Below are positions 1-11,044 of a stretch of DNA of 64,000 nt, in pieces; the first letter of the stretch is position 1, and each line of letters starts with the position of its first letter. The position numbers were made by a program, and so were the translations under genes. Source of the DNA: Pseudomonas atagonensis (GTDB taxonomy: Bacteria; Pseudomonadota; Gammaproteobacteria; Pseudomonadales; Pseudomonadaceae). The notes beneath the pieces were generated by a model. That model did not search any database and had not been told where the DNA came from. It worked only from the letters and a program-made list of their open reading frames with translations. The DNA lies in the NCBI RefSeq assembly GCF_011369485.1, contig NZ_VXCA01000015.1:1-64000 (forward strand), written 5' to 3'.

Positions 1-11
1 ACCCCAGACAA

Positions 12-44
12 ACAAAAACGGCCCCTATATAAATAGAGGCCGTT
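12..44 (-). terminator. Intrinsic terminator of gltA
   Basis: Arms AACGGCC (17-23) and GGCCGTT (38-44) enclose a further CTAT/ATAG pairing. Read on the minus strand the stem is followed by a T-rich run at 16-12 and beyond. It lies about 35 bases beyond the gltA stop codon. Confidence 0.75.
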
Positions 45-80
45 CCCGGTACAACTCAAGACGTTATCGCAAGACAAGTC

Positions 81-1370
81 TTATTTGCGGTCTTCCAGCT
101 TGGTCAGATCACGCGACTCGTAACCCGTGTACAACTGGCGCGGACGGCCAATCTTGTACGGGCTGGAGAGCATTTCTTTCCAGTGCGAAATCCAGCCAAC
201 AGTGCGTGCCAGGGCGAAAATCACGGTGAACATGCTGGTCGGAATGCCGATCGCCTTGAGGATGATCCCCGAGTAGAAGTCGACGTTCGGATACAGCGAG
301 CGTTCGATGAAGTACGGATCGGTCAGGGCGATCTCTTCCAGGCGCATGGCCAGCTCGAGTTGCTTGTCGTCCTTGATGCCCAGTTCCTTCAACACTTCGT
401 CGCAGGTCTGTTTCATCACGGTGGCACGCGGATCGCGGTTTTTGTAAACGCGGTGACCGAAGCCCATCAGTTTGAACGGATCGTTCTTGTCCTTGGCCTT
501 GGCGATGAACTTGTCGATGTTCGAAACGTCGCCAATCTCATCCAGCATGGTCAGAACGGCTTCGTTCGCACCGCCGTGGGCAGGGCCCCACAGTGCGGCG
601 ATACCGGCAGCGATACAGGCGAACGGGTTGGCACCCGAAGAACCTGCCAGGCGCACGGTGGAAGTCGATGCGTTCTGCTCGTGGTCGGCGTGGAGGATGA
701 AAATCCGGTCCATGGCCTTGGCGAGCACCGGGCTGATCGGTTTGATCTCGCACGGGGTGTTGAACATCATGTGCAGGAAGTTTTCCGCGTACGTCAGGTC
801 GTTGCGCGGGTACATCATGGGTTGGCCCATGGAGTACTTGTAAACCATCGCTGCCAGGGTTGGCATCTTGGCAACCAGGCGGATCGCGGAGATTTCGCGA
901 TGCTGCGGGTTATTGATGTCCAGGGAGTCGTGGTAGAAGGCCGAGAGGGCGCCGACTACGCCGCACATGACGGCCATCGGGTGGGCGTCGCGACGGAAAC
1001 CGTTGAAGAAGGTTTTCAGCTGCTCGTGAACCATGGTGTGGTTTTTCACGGTGCTGACGAACTGGGCCTTCTGTTCTGCTGTCGGCAGTTCGCCGTTGAG
1101 CAGCAGGTAGCAGGTCTCCAGGTAGTCCGACTTTTCAGCCAGCTGTTCGATCGGGTAACCGCGGTGCAACAGAATGCCGTTGTCGCCGTCGATATAGGTG
1201 ATCTTCGATTCGCACGAAGCGGTCGACATGAAACCAGGGTCGAAAGTGAAGCGGCCCGTGGCCGTCAGGCCCCGAACATCGATTACATCGGGACCAACGG
1301 TGCCGGTTAAAATGGGCAGCTCGACGGGGGCTGCGCCCTCGATGATCAACTGCGCTTTTTTGTCAGCCAT
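81..1370 (-). CDS. gltA: Type II citrate synthase
   Basis: Condenses oxaloacetate and acetyl-CoA to citrate, the entry step of the TCA cycle, in the cytoplasm. The 429-residue length and the N-terminal beta-rich extension before the catalytic domain match the NADH-sensitive hexameric citrate synthases of Gram-negative bacteria. The catalytic histidine lies in GPAHGGANE (His265), a second conserved histidine in [14 protein letters not shown], and the C-terminal catalytic aspartate region in NVDFYSG. The ATG is preceded by a strong AGGAGG ribosome site. It is divergent from sdhCDAB, with good sigma-70 promoters for both directions in the gap. Confidence 0.97.
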   Translation of the reverse strand: MADKKAQLIIEGAAPVELPILTGTVGPDVIDVRGLTATGRFTFDPGFMSTASCESKITYIDGDNGILLHRGYPIEQLAEKSDYLETCYLLLNGELPTAEQKAQFVSTVKNHTMVHEQLKTFFNGFRRDAHPMAVMCGVVGALSAFYHDSLDINNPQHREISAIRLVAKMPTLAAMVYKYSMGQPMMYPRNDLTYAENFLHMMFNTPCEIKPISPVLAKAMDRIFILHADHEQNASTSTVRLAGSSGANPFACIAAGIAALWGPAHGGANEAVLTMLDEIGDVSNIDKFIAKAKDKNDPFKLMGFGHRVYKNRDPRATVMKQTCDEVLKELGIKDDKQLELAMRLEEIALTDPYFIERSLYPNVDFYSGIILKAIGIPTSMFTVIFALARTVGWISHWKEMLSSPYKIGRPRQLYTGYESRDLTKLEDRK

Positions 1371-1427
1371 GTGGCCTCCTATTTATGCTTGAACCATCAG
1401 ACAGACCCCCCACGCAGGGCCCGCACC

Positions 1428-1455
1428 ACTATAGTGAGATAAATTCGAATGTCAA
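1428..1455 (-). promoter_or_regulatory. Sigma-70 promoter of gltA
   Basis: On the minus strand TTGACA (1455-1450) and TATAGT (1433-1428) are separated by 16 bases, close to the consensus. It sits about 60 bases upstream of the gltA start codon. Confidence 0.7.
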
Positions 1456-1569
1456 TTTGCCTAAAGTCTTGCTCCAGAAGGCTTTAAGCGCACTTTTTCC
1501 TCGAAATTGACTGCCATTTACGCCTTTTATACGAGTTGTGCAATCAGCTATTTGGGGTAGGTGATTGCG

Positions 1570-1598
1570 TTGTCATTAGTAGCCTAACTGTCTATACT
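1570..1598 (+). promoter_or_regulatory. Sigma-70 promoter of the sdh-suc operon
   Basis: TTGTCA (1570-1575) and TATACT (1593-1598) are separated by 17 bases. It lies about 135 bases before sdhC, so a leader of roughly 125 bases is implied. The rest of the 362-base gltA-sdhC gap (1371-1732) holds this promoter, the gltA promoter and AT-rich sequence. I see no small gene there. Confidence 0.65.
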
Positions 1599-1732
1599 CG
1601 GCCACCGACCGCCAAGGGCTTTTGGGCCTGCTTTATTGGGGGTCGCATCCCTGGGTGGTGGTTACCTGACCAGTGCACTCCCCAACAACTTTGCCCTGAT
1701 TGTTAGGGGCTCTTCAGTGTGAAAAAAAAGCC

Positions 1733-2107
1733 GTGAAAAGCCAACGACCTGTAAACCTAGACCTAAGGACCATCAAACTCCCCATCACCGGCGTTACGTC
1801 GTTTCTTCACCGTGTTTCCGGCATCATCCTCTTCCTGGGCCTCGGCTTCATGCTTTATGCATTGGGCAAATCCCTGGGTTCCGAGGAAGGTTTTGCCGAA
1901 GTGAAGGCATGCTTGACCAGTCCGCTGGCCAAGTTCGTAGCATGGGGCCTCCTGTCCGCTCTGCTGTATCACCTGGTAGCCGGTGTGCGCCACTTGATCA
2001 TGGACATGGGCATCGGTGAGACGCTGGAAGGCGGCCGCCTGGGCTCGAAAATTATCATCGCCGTTTCCGTGGTGTTGATCGTTCTGGCAGGAGTTTGGAT
2101 ATGGTAA
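1733..2107 (+). CDS. sdhC: Succinate dehydrogenase cytochrome b556 subunit
   Basis: Membrane anchor subunit of complex II; with SdhD it binds haem b and ubiquinone in the inner membrane. The protein begins with the family signature SQRPVNLDLRTIKLPITGV and contains HRVSG, where the conserved Ser/Arg quinone-site region lies, followed by three hydrophobic segments and a conserved histidine in YHLVAGVRHLIMD. I chose the GTG at 1733 (124 residues) because it begins the protein at the conserved QRPVNLDL block. A TTG at 1700 is in frame, but the added residues do not look conserved. The ribosome site is weak. It overlaps sdhD by 7 bases. Confidence 0.93.
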   Translation: MKSQRPVNLDLRTIKLPITGVTSFLHRVSGIILFLGLGFMLYALGKSLGSEEGFAEVKACLTSPLAKFVAWGLLSALLYHLVAGVRHLIMDMGIGETLEGGRLGSKIIIAVSVVLIVLAGVWIW

Positions 2108-2469
2108 CCAGCGTTACGAACCTTTCGCGTTCGGGCCTCTATGACTGGATGGCGCAACGTGTGTCTGCGGTTGTTCTCGCGGCTTATTTCATCTTCCTGA
2201 TCGGATACCTTGCAGCGAATCCGGGCATTGGCTACGACCAGTGGCACGGCCTGTTCGCTCACAACGGGATGCGTATTTTCAGTCTGCTGGCCCTCGTTGC
2301 CCTCGGCGCTCACGCCTGGGTCGGCATGTGGACCATCGCGACCGACTACCTGACGCCGATGGCGCTGGGCAAGTCCGCGACTGCAGTACGTTTCCTTTTC
2401 CAGGCAGTTTGCGGCATCGCGATGTTCGCTTACTTCGTCTGGGGTGTGCAGATTCTCTGGGGTATCTGA
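2101..2469 (+). CDS. sdhD: Succinate dehydrogenase hydrophobic anchor subunit
   Basis: Second membrane anchor of complex II, 122 residues with three transmembrane segments. The motif GLYDWMAQRVSAVVLAAY near the N-terminus and the histidine in LGAHAWVGMWTIATDYL fit haem ligation and quinone binding in the SdhD family. The ATG at 2101 lies inside the end of sdhC, which indicates translational coupling. sdhA follows after 3 bases. Confidence 0.93.
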   Translation: MVTSVTNLSRSGLYDWMAQRVSAVVLAAYFIFLIGYLAANPGIGYDQWHGLFAHNGMRIFSLLALVALGAHAWVGMWTIATDYLTPMALGKSATAVRFLFQAVCGIAMFAYFVWGVQILWGI

Positions 2470-2472
2470 TTC

Positions 2473-4245
2473 ATGGCTAACATTCCAACGATTTCTTTCG
2501 ACGCCATCATTATTGGTGGTGGCGGTGCCGGCATGCGCGCTGCGCTGCAACTGGCACAGGGCGGTCACAAGACTGCCGTGATCACCAAGGTCTTCCCGAC
2601 GCGTTCGCACACTGTATCCGCCCAGGGCGGTATCACTTGCGCCATCGCCTCCGCCGACCCGAACGATGACTGGCGCTGGCACATGTACGATACCGTCAAG
2701 GGTTCCGACTACATCGGTGACCAGGACGCTATCGAATACATGTGTCAGGAAGGCCCGGCTGCCGTGTTCGAGCTGGACCACATGGGTCTGCCGTTCTCGC
2801 GTACCGAGCAGGGTCGTATCTACCAGCGTCCGTTCGGCGGTCAGTCCAAGGACTACGGCAAGGGCGGTCAGGCTGCACGTACTTGCGCCGCTTCCGACCG
2901 TACCGGTCACGCGCTGCTGCACACCCTTTATCAGGGCAACCTGAAAGCCGGTACCACGTTCCTGAACGAGTACTACGCTGTTGATCTGGTCAAAAATGGC
3001 GAAGGCGAATTCGTCGGCGTGATCGCGATCTGCATTGAAACCGGCGAAACCACCTACATCCGCGCCAAGGCCACCGTACTGGCTACCGGCGGTGCAGGTC
3101 GTATCTACGCGTCCACCACCAACGCCCTGATCAACACCGGTGACGGCGTCGGCATGGCTCTGCGTGCCGGCGTACCGGTACAAGACATTGAAATGTGGCA
3201 GTTCCACCCGACCGGCATCGCCGGCGCCGGTGTACTGGTTACAGAAGGTTGCCGTGGTGAGGGTGGTTACCTGATCAACAAGCACGGCGAGCGTTTCATG
3301 GAGCGTTATGCTCCGAACGCCAAAGACCTTGCCGGTCGTGACGTGGTTGCCCGTTCGATGGTTAAAGAAATCATCGCCGGCAACGGTTGCGGTCCGAATG
3401 GCGACCACGTAATGCTCAAACTCGACCACCTGGGCGAGGAAGTGCTGCACAGCCGTCTGCCAGGCATCTGCGAACTGTCGAAGACTTTCGCCCACGTTGA
3501 CCCGGTTGTTGCGCCGGTTCCGGTTGTTCCGACTTGCCACTATATGATGGGCGGCGTTGCCACCAACATTCATGGTCAGGCGATCACCCAGAACGCCGAA
3601 GGCGTGGACCAGATCATTCCTGGTCTGTTCGCGGTAGGTGAAGTGGCTTGCGTATCGGTTCACGGTGCCAACCGTCTGGGCGGCAACTCGCTGCTCGACC
3701 TGGTGGTATTCGGCCGCGCTGCCGGCCTGCACCTGGAAAAAGCCCTGACTGACGGTATCGAGTACGACGACGCCACCGAAGCTGATATTGATGCAGCCCT
3801 GTCGCGACTGAACGCGCTGAACAGCCGTACCGATGGCGAAGACGTGGCAACCCTGCGTCGCGAGCTGCAAAGCTGCATGCAGAACTACTTCGGTGTATTC
3901 CGTACCGGCGAATACATGCAGAAAGGTATCGCTCAGCTCGCTGACCTGCGTACCCGCATCGCCAACGTGAAGATCAACGATAAGTCGCAGGCGTTCAACA
4001 CTGCCCGTATCGAAGCGCTGGAACTGCAAAACCTGCTGGAAGTGGCTGAAGCTACCGCCATCGCTGCCGAAGTGCGTAAAGAGTCCCGCGGTGCTCACGC
4101 CCGTGAAGACTTCGAAGATCGTGACGACGAAAACTGGCTGTGCCACACCCTGTACTTCCCGGGTGACAAGCGCGTCACCAAGCGTGCCGTGAACTTCTCG
4201 CCGAAGACTGTTCCGACTTTCGAACCTAAAGTCCGGACTTATTAA
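2473..4245 (+). CDS. sdhA: Succinate dehydrogenase flavoprotein subunit
   Basis: Catalytic subunit that oxidises succinate to fumarate and passes electrons to SdhB. The Rossmann FAD motif GGGGAG is at residues 15-20, and the histidine that carries covalent FAD is His46 in [13 protein letters not shown]. Substrate-site motifs HPTG and GCRGEGG, and the catalytic-arginine region [19 protein letters not shown], are present. CHYMMGG and [18 protein letters not shown] complete the flavin fold. The 590 residues are typical. It sits within the sdhCDAB order, with sdhB starting 11 bases downstream. Confidence 0.98.
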   Translation: MANIPTISFDAIIIGGGGAGMRAALQLAQGGHKTAVITKVFPTRSHTVSAQGGITCAIASADPNDDWRWHMYDTVKGSDYIGDQDAIEYMCQEGPAAVFELDHMGLPFSRTEQGRIYQRPFGGQSKDYGKGGQAARTCAASDRTGHALLHTLYQGNLKAGTTFLNEYYAVDLVKNGEGEFVGVIAICIETGETTYIRAKATVLATGGAGRIYASTTNALINTGDGVGMALRAGVPVQDIEMWQFHPTGIAGAGVLVTEGCRGEGGYLINKHGERFMERYAPNAKDLAGRDVVARSMVKEIIAGNGCGPNGDHVMLKLDHLGEEVLHSRLPGICELSKTFAHVDPVVAPVPVVPTCHYMMGGVATNIHGQAITQNAEGVDQIIPGLFAVGEVACVSVHGANRLGGNSLLDLVVFGRAAGLHLEKALTDGIEYDDATEADIDAALSRLNALNSRTDGEDVATLRRELQSCMQNYFGVFRTGEYMQKGIAQLADLRTRIANVKINDKSQAFNTARIEALELQNLLEVAEATAIAAEVRKESRGAHAREDFEDRDDENWLCHTLYFPGDKRVTKRAVNFSPKTVPTFEPKVRTY

Positions 4246-4256
4246 GGGTGACCGCC

Positions 4257-4961
4257 ATGTTGCAAGTCAGTGTTTATCGCTACAACCCTGATCAGGACGC
4301 TGCGCCGTTCATGCAGGAATTCCAGGTCGATACCGGTGGTAAAGACCTGATGGTGCTGGATGTGCTGGCGCTGATCAAAGAGCAGGACGAGGGTTTTTCC
4401 TATCGTCGCTCTTGCCGTGAAGGCGTCTGCGGCTCCGACGGCATGAACATCAACGGCAAAAACGGTCTGGCGTGCATCACGCCGCTGTCTGCCGTCGTAA
4501 AAGGTAACAAGTTGATCGTTCGTCCTCTGCCAGGTTTGCCGGTTATCCGTGACCTGGTCGTCGATATGAGCATCTTCTACAAGCAATACGAGAAGGTGAA
4601 GCCTTACCTGCAGAACGACACGCCGGCTCCGGCCATCGAGCGTCTGCAGTCGCCAGAAGAGCGTGAAAAGCTTGACGGTCTGTACGAGTGCATCCTGTGC
4701 GCCTGCTGCTCGACTTCTTGCCCGTCCTTCTGGTGGAACCCGGACAAGTTCCTGGGTCCAGCTGCACTGCTGCAAGCCTACCGCTTCCTGGCAGACAGCC
4801 GTGACACCAAGACCAACGAGCGTTTGGCTTCGCTCGATGACCCGTTCAGCGTATTCCGCTGCCGGGGCATCATGAACTGCGTCAACGTATGTCCGAAAGG
4901 CCTGAACCCGACTAAGGCCATCGGTCACATCCGTAACATGCTGCTTTCGAGCGGCGTGTGA
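4257..4961 (+). CDS. sdhB: Succinate dehydrogenase iron-sulfur subunit
   Basis: Carries the three iron-sulfur clusters that link SdhA flavin to quinone. The [2Fe-2S] ligands lie in CREGVCGSDGMNINGKNGLAC. The ferredoxin-like half has CILCACCSTSCPSFW and CRGIMNCVNVCPKGLNP for the [4Fe-4S] and [3Fe-4S] clusters. I start it at the ATG at 4257 (234 residues) because AAGGG ends 8 bases upstream. A GTG at 4248 would add only MTA. Confidence 0.97.
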   Translation: MLQVSVYRYNPDQDAAPFMQEFQVDTGGKDLMVLDVLALIKEQDEGFSYRRSCREGVCGSDGMNINGKNGLACITPLSAVVKGNKLIVRPLPGLPVIRDLVVDMSIFYKQYEKVKPYLQNDTPAPAIERLQSPEEREKLDGLYECILCACCSTSCPSFWWNPDKFLGPAALLQAYRFLADSRDTKTNERLASLDDPFSVFRCRGIMNCVNVCPKGLNPTKAIGHIRNMLLSSGV

Positions 4962-5030
4962 TTCAGCTGCTGTAACCGCTGTACCGTAGAGGCTGTGGCG
5001 CGGGCTTCAACCCGCGTCATGGCTATAACC

Positions 5031-5063
5031 AGAGCAGCAGCCATAAGCTGCGGCTCTTATTTT
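5031..5063 (+). terminator. Terminator or attenuator-like hairpin between sdhB and sucA
   Basis: Arms AGAGCAGCAGC (5031-5041) and GCTGCGGCTCT (5047-5057) pair with one mismatch around the loop CATAA and are followed by TATTTT. A second short hairpin, CGCGGG/CCCGCG, lies just upstream at 4999-5016. The position suggests partial termination between the sdh and suc parts of the operon. This is inferred from sequence only. Confidence 0.45.
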
Positions 5064-5212
5064 GAAGAAATGAGACAAGCAGGGGCATCCGGGCTGGTAC
5101 CCGGACTATCAGCGTGATCCTAGGTGGCTTGTTTTGGTCGCTGCATTCGGACTTCTGCAAGTTTGCTCGGTGTCGACGCCGATGGTGTTCCCCTAACCGA
5201 GGGTGACCAAGC
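5064..5212 (+). ncRNA. Candidate structured leader of sucA (sucA-II-like position)
   Basis: The 149 bases before sucA contain a hairpin TCCGGG/CCCGGA near 5088-5105. A start-proximal hairpin is formed by GGT (5184-5186) and CCCT (5191-5194) pairing with AGGG (5200-5203) and ACC (5206-5208). That second stem covers the sucA ribosome site. Published comparative work describes conserved leaders (sucA-II) in front of sucA in Pseudomonas. I infer this is one but could not run a covariance search. Confidence 0.4.
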
Positions 5213-8044
5213 ATGCAAGAAAGCGTGATGCAGCGCATGTGGAACAGCGCCTACCTTTCAGGTGGAAACGCTGCCTATGTGGAAGAGCTTTATGAGCTCT
5301 ACCTGCACGACCCTAACGCTGTGCCAGAAGAGTGGCGCACCTACTTTCAGAAGTTGCCTGCCGACGGCAACTCTGCCACTGATGTTTCGCACTCCACAAT
5401 TCGCGATCATTTTGTGCTGCTGGCAAAGAACCAGCGCCGCGCCCAACCGGTTTCCGCCGGCAGCGTGAGCAGTGAGCACGAGAAGAAGCAAGTTGAAGTG
5501 CTGCGATTGATCCAGGCCTACCGTATGCGTGGCCACCAGGCAGCCCAGCTTGACCCGCTGGGGCTGTGGCAGCGTCCTGCACCTGCAGACCTGTCGATCA
5601 ATCATTACGGCTTGACCAATGCCGATCTTGATACGACCTTCCGTGCCGGCGACCTGTTCATCGGCAAAGAGGAAGCGAGCCTACGCGAAATTCACGAAGC
5701 GTTGCAGCAGACATATTGCCGCACCATCGGCGCTGAATTTACGCATATCACCGATTCCGAGCAGCGCCAGTGGTTCCAGCAGCGTCTGGAAAGCGTGCGT
5801 GGTCGTCCGACGTACTCCGCCGACATCAAGAGCCACCTGCTTGAGCGCGTGACTGCCGGTGAAGGCCTGGAAAAATACCTGGGCACCAAATACCCGGGCA
5901 CCAAGCGTTTCGGTCTGGAAGGCGGCGAAAGCCTGATTCCGATGCTCGACGAACTGATCCAGCGTTCCGGTTCCTACGGCACCAAGGAAGTCGTCATCGG
6001 CATGGCCCACCGTGGCCGTCTGAACGTGCTGGTCAACACCTTCGGCAAGAACCCGCGCGAGCTGTTCGACGAGTTCGAAGGCAAGAAGAAGGTCGAGCTG
6101 GGTTCCGGTGACGTTAAATACCACCAGGGCTTCTCGTCCAACGTGATGACCGCCGGCGGTGAAGTTCACCTGGCCATGGCGTTCAACCCGTCCCACCTGG
6201 AAATCGTTTCCCCGGTGGTTGAAGGTTCGGTTCGCGCCCGTCAGGATCGTCGTAACGACCCTACCGGCGAGAAGGTTCTGCCGATCTCCATCCACGGTGA
6301 CGCGGCATTCGCCGGTCAAGGCGTGGTGATGGAAACCTTCCAGATGTCGCAGACCCGCGGTTTCAAGACCGGCGGTACCGTGCACATCGTGATCAACAAC
6401 CAGGTTGGTTTCACCATCAGCAACCCGCTGGACTCGCGCTCCACCGAGTACGCGACCGACGTTGCGAAAATGATCCAGGCGCCGATCCTCCATGTGAATG
6501 GTGATGATCCGGAAGCCGTATTGTTCGTGACCCAGCTGGCCATCGACTACCGCATGCAGTTCAAGCGTGACGTGGTGATCGACCTGGTCTGCTACCGTCG
6601 TCGCGGCCACAACGAAGCCGACGAACCAAGCGGCACCCAGCCTCTGATGTATCAGCAGATCACCAAACAGCGCACCACCCGTGAGCTGTACGCTGATCGT
6701 CTGACCCAGGGCGGTGTGCTCGATGCCGAGCGTGTTCAGGCGAAAGTCGACGAATACCGCAACGCGCTGGACAACGGTCTGCACGTCGTGAAATCGCTGG
6801 TCAAAGAGCCGAACAAAGAGCTGTTCGTGGACTGGCGTCCGTATCTGGGCCATGCCTGGACTGCGCGTCATGACACTCGCTTCGATCTGAAGACCTTGCA
6901 GGAACTGTCCGCCAAGCTGCTGGAAATTCCGGAAGGCTTCGTGGTTCAGCGTCAGGTCGCGAAGATCTACGAAGACCGTCAGAAGATGCAAGCCGGCGGC
7001 CTGCCGATCAACTGGGGTTACGCCGAAACCATGGCGTACGCGACCCTGGCGTTCGAAGGTCACCCGATCCGCATGACCGGTCAGGACATCGGCCGCGGTA
7101 CGTTCTCGCACCGTCACGCTGTGCTGCACAACCAGAAAGACGCGGGCACCTACATTCCGCTGCAGAACCTGTACGACGGTCAGCCACGCTTCGACCTGTA
7201 CGACTCGTTCCTGTCGGAAGAAGCGGTACTGGCGTTCGAATACGGTTACTCGACCACCACGCCAAACGCGCTGGTGATCTGGGAAGCCCAGTTCGGCGAC
7301 TTCGCCAACGGTGCACAGGTTGTTATCGACCAGTTCATCACCAGCGGCGAGCACAAGTGGGGCCGTCTCTGCGGTCTGACCATGTTGCTGCCACACGGCT
7401 ACGAAGGTCAGGGCCCTGAGCACAGCTCGGCACGTCTTGAGCGTTACCTGCAGCTGTGCGCCGAGCACAACATTCAGGTGTGCATGCCGACCACGCCGGC
7501 ACAGATCTACCACTTGCTGCGTCGTCAGGTGATTCGCCCGCTGCGCAAGCCATTGGTTGTTCTGACTCCGAAGTCGCTGCTGCGCCACAAGCTGGCCATC
7601 TCGACGCTGGAAGATCTGGCCGAAGGTTCGTTCCAGACCGTTATCCCGGAAATCGATGCACTGGACCCGAAAAAGGTCGAGCGCGTGGTTCTGTGCAGCG
7701 GCAAGGTCTACTACGACCTGCTGGAAAAACGCCGTGCCGAAGGCCGCGAAGATATCGCCATCGTGCGTATCGAGCAGTTGTACCCGTTCCCTGAGGACGA
7801 CTTGAAAGAAGTCCTGGCTCCATACACCAACGTCAAACACGCCGTTTGGTGTCAGGAAGAGCCGATGAACCAGGGCGCCTGGTACTGCAGCCAGCACCAC
7901 TTGCGTCGCAGCATCAGCAACCTCGACAAATCTCTCGTACTTGAGTACGCGGGCCGTGAGGCTTCTGCTGCACCTGCATGTGGTTACGCATCGATGCACG
8001 CCGAGCAGCAGGAAAAACTGCTGCAAGACGCGTTTACCGTTTAA
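5213..8044 (+). CDS. sucA: 2-oxoglutarate dehydrogenase E1 component
   Basis: Thiamine-diphosphate-dependent decarboxylase of the 2-oxoglutarate dehydrogenase complex; it transfers the succinyl group to the lipoyl arm of SucB. The 943 residues match the usual size. The N-terminal segment MQRMWNSAYLSGGNAAYVEELYELY is the E1o E2-binding region. GMAHRGRLNVLVN supplies active-site histidine, and GDAAFAGQG with a downstream INNQ forms the thiamine diphosphate/Mg2+ motif. The start is supported by GAGGG about 10 bases upstream. sucB follows after 42 bases. Confidence 0.97.
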   Translation: MQESVMQRMWNSAYLSGGNAAYVEELYELYLHDPNAVPEEWRTYFQKLPADGNSATDVSHSTIRDHFVLLAKNQRRAQPVSAGSVSSEHEKKQVEVLRLIQAYRMRGHQAAQLDPLGLWQRPAPADLSINHYGLTNADLDTTFRAGDLFIGKEEASLREIHEALQQTYCRTIGAEFTHITDSEQRQWFQQRLESVRGRPTYSADIKSHLLERVTAGEGLEKYLGTKYPGTKRFGLEGGESLIPMLDELIQRSGSYGTKEVVIGMAHRGRLNVLVNTFGKNPRELFDEFEGKKKVELGSGDVKYHQGFSSNVMTAGGEVHLAMAFNPSHLEIVSPVVEGSVRARQDRRNDPTGEKVLPISIHGDAAFAGQGVVMETFQMSQTRGFKTGGTVHIVINNQVGFTISNPLDSRSTEYATDVAKMIQAPILHVNGDDPEAVLFVTQLAIDYRMQFKRDVVIDLVCYRRRGHNEADEPSGTQPLMYQQITKQRTTRELYADRLTQGGVLDAERVQAKVDEYRNALDNGLHVVKSLVKEPNKELFVDWRPYLGHAWTARHDTRFDLKTLQELSAKLLEIPEGFVVQRQVAKIYEDRQKMQAGGLPINWGYAETMAYATLAFEGHPIRMTGQDIGRGTFSHRHAVLHNQKDAGTYIPLQNLYDGQPRFDLYDSFLSEEAVLAFEYGYSTTTPNALVIWEAQFGDFANGAQVVIDQFITSGEHKWGRLCGLTMLLPHGYEGQGPEHSSARLERYLQLCAEHNIQVCMPTTPAQIYHLLRRQVIRPLRKPLVVLTPKSLLRHKLAISTLEDLAEGSFQTVIPEIDALDPKKVERVVLCSGKVYYDLLEKRRAEGREDIAIVRIEQLYPFPEDDLKEVLAPYTNVKHAVWCQEEPMNQGAWYCSQHHLRRSISNLDKSLVLEYAGREASAAPACGYASMHAEQQEKLLQDAFTV

Positions 8045-8086
8045 CGCCTTCGCGCACCTGAAACCGAATTTAAGGAACCACAGATA

Positions 8087-9310
8087 ATGGCTATCGAGAT
8101 CAAAGCCCCCACTTTCCCGGAATCGGTTGCCGATGGCACCGTTGCCACCTGGCACAAACAACCGGGCGACGCCGTCAAGCGTGACGAACTGATCGTCGAC
8201 ATCGAAACTGACAAAGTCGTACTGGAAGTTCTGGCTACCGCCGACGGCGTGCTGGGCGCAATCGTCAAGGGCGAGGGCGAAACCGTCCTGTCCGACGAAG
8301 TGCTGGGCTCCATCGTTGAAGGCGGCGCTGCTGCCGCTGCTCCGGCTGCCGCTGCTGCTCCGGCCGCTGCTACTGCTGCACCGGCTGCTGCCGAAGGCGA
8401 AGAAGATCCTGTGGCTGCACCGGCTGCCCGCAAGTTGGCTGAAGAAAACGGCATCAACATCGCCTCCGTTGCCGGCACCGGCAAGGGCGGTCGTGTGACC
8501 AAGGAAGACGTGGTTGCAGCCGTTGCTGCCAAGAAAGCCGCTCCGGCTGCCGCGCCTGCCAAGGCTGCTGCCCCTTCGGCCGCCGCGCCTGTGTTCGCTG
8601 CTGGCGACCGCATCGAGAAGCGCGTACCGATGACCCGCGTTCGTGCCACCGTGGCCAAGCGTCTGGTAGAAGCTCAGTCGAACATGGCGATGCTGACCAC
8701 TTTCAACGAAGTCGACATGACCGAAGTCATGGCGCTGCGTTCGAAGTACAAGGATCTGTTCGAGAAGTCCCACAACGGCGTACGCCTGGGCTTCATGTCG
8801 TTCTTCGTCAAAGCAGCTACCGAAGCGCTGAAACGCTTCCCGGCTGTCAACGCGTCGATCGACGGCGGCGACATCGTTTACCACGGTTATGCTGACATCG
8901 GCGTTGCCGTTTCCAGCGACCGCGGCCTGGTTGTTCCGGTTCTGCGTAACGCCGAGCTGATGAGCCTGGCTGAAATCGAAGGCGGCATCGCAACATTCGG
9001 CAAGAAAGCCCGTGACGGCAAACTGTCGATGGACGAGATGACCGGTGGTACCTTCACCATCACCAACGGTGGTACCTTCGGTTCGATGATGTCGACCCCG
9101 ATCGTCAACCCGCCGCAGGCAGCGATTCTGGGCATGCATAACATCATCCAGCGTCCTATGGCCATCAATGGTCAGGTCGTTATCCGTCCGATGATGTACC
9201 TGGCACTGTCCTACGATCACCGTCTGATCGATGGCAAAGAAGCTGTAACCTTCCTGGTGACCATCAAGAACCTGCTGGAAGATCCGGCTCGTCTGTTGCT
9301 GGATATCTGA
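8087..9310 (+). CDS. sucB: Dihydrolipoyl succinyltransferase E2 component
   Basis: Core of the 2-oxoglutarate dehydrogenase complex; it moves succinyl groups from lipoate to CoA. An N-terminal lipoyl domain (about 1-78) carries the lipoylation lysine Lys43 in [10 protein letters not shown]. Alanine/proline-rich linkers flank a peripheral-subunit-binding domain ([19 protein letters not shown], about 112-148). The catalytic domain ends with [13 protein letters not shown], holding the conserved His and Asp near residues 378-382. The 407 residues are normal, and a good AAGGA site precedes the ATG. Confidence 0.97.
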   Translation: MAIEIKAPTFPESVADGTVATWHKQPGDAVKRDELIVDIETDKVVLEVLATADGVLGAIVKGEGETVLSDEVLGSIVEGGAAAAAPAAAAAPAAATAAPAAAEGEEDPVAAPAARKLAEENGINIASVAGTGKGGRVTKEDVVAAVAAKKAAPAAAPAKAAAPSAAAPVFAAGDRIEKRVPMTRVRATVAKRLVEAQSNMAMLTTFNEVDMTEVMALRSKYKDLFEKSHNGVRLGFMSFFVKAATEALKRFPAVNASIDGGDIVYHGYADIGVAVSSDRGLVVPVLRNAELMSLAEIEGGIATFGKKARDGKLSMDEMTGGTFTITNGGTFGSMMSTPIVNPPQAAILGMHNIIQRPMAINGQVVIRPMMYLALSYDHRLIDGKEAVTFLVTIKNLLEDPARLLLDI

Positions 9311-9323
9311 TAGAAGCAGCTGC

Positions 9324-9371
9324 AAGCTTCGAGCGACAAGCCGCAAGAAAAGGCGGCTTGGCTTGAAGCTT
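9324..9371. repeat. Imperfect inverted repeat between sucB and lpdG
   Basis: AAGCTTCGAGCGACAAGCCGC (split here as 9324-9344) pairs imperfectly with 9353-9371, which reads GCGGCTTGGCTTGAAGCTT. This is a REP-like stem of about 20 base pairs in an operon gap and may modulate downstream mRNA. The AAGCTT core recurs again at 9380-9385. Confidence 0.6.
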
Positions 9372-9407
9372 GTGGCTTGAAGCTTTTCGCTAAAGAGGAT
9401 TTTTTGA

Positions 9408-10844
<1,437 letters not shown>

Positions 10845-10879
10845 TAGACAATAAGAAACCACGGCGGTAACGGCCCGTC

Positions 10880-10967
10880 GTGAGCCTTGCGAGCAAGTCT
10901 CACCGCGGAATGTCCGCTGGACGCAGTCTTGCGTAGCTGCACCGGGTATCCGGAAAGGTTACGCAAG
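10880..10967 (+). ncRNA. Candidate structured leader of sucC
   Basis: Three consecutive hairpins lie in the 200-base lpdG-sucC gap. Hairpin 1 (10880-10903) has GTGAG/CTCAC outside CTTG/CAAG. Hairpin 2 (10905-10917) is GCGGA/TCCGC. Hairpin 3 (10928-10967) has CTTGCGTA/TACGCAAG outside CCGG/CCGG. A conserved sucC leader RNA has been described in Pseudomonas by comparative genomics. Position and structure fit it, but this is inference. Confidence 0.45.
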
Positions 10968-11044
10968 CAGCAGTCACAGGTGGCGCGGCACTCATAAAGA
11001 GCGCAGCGCCGAATGCGCAGTACCTAACGAAGACGGTAAAAAGC

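Noticed and set aside
1969..4146. A 725-codon open frame opposite sdhA
   Set aside because: Antisense shadow of sdhA and sdhD; no domain, no ribosome site.
5681..9346. A 1221-codon open frame on the minus strand opposite sucA and sucB
   Set aside because: It is an antisense shadow of highly conserved genes with strong codon bias in a GC-rich genome. The translation has no recognisable domain and is compositionally odd.
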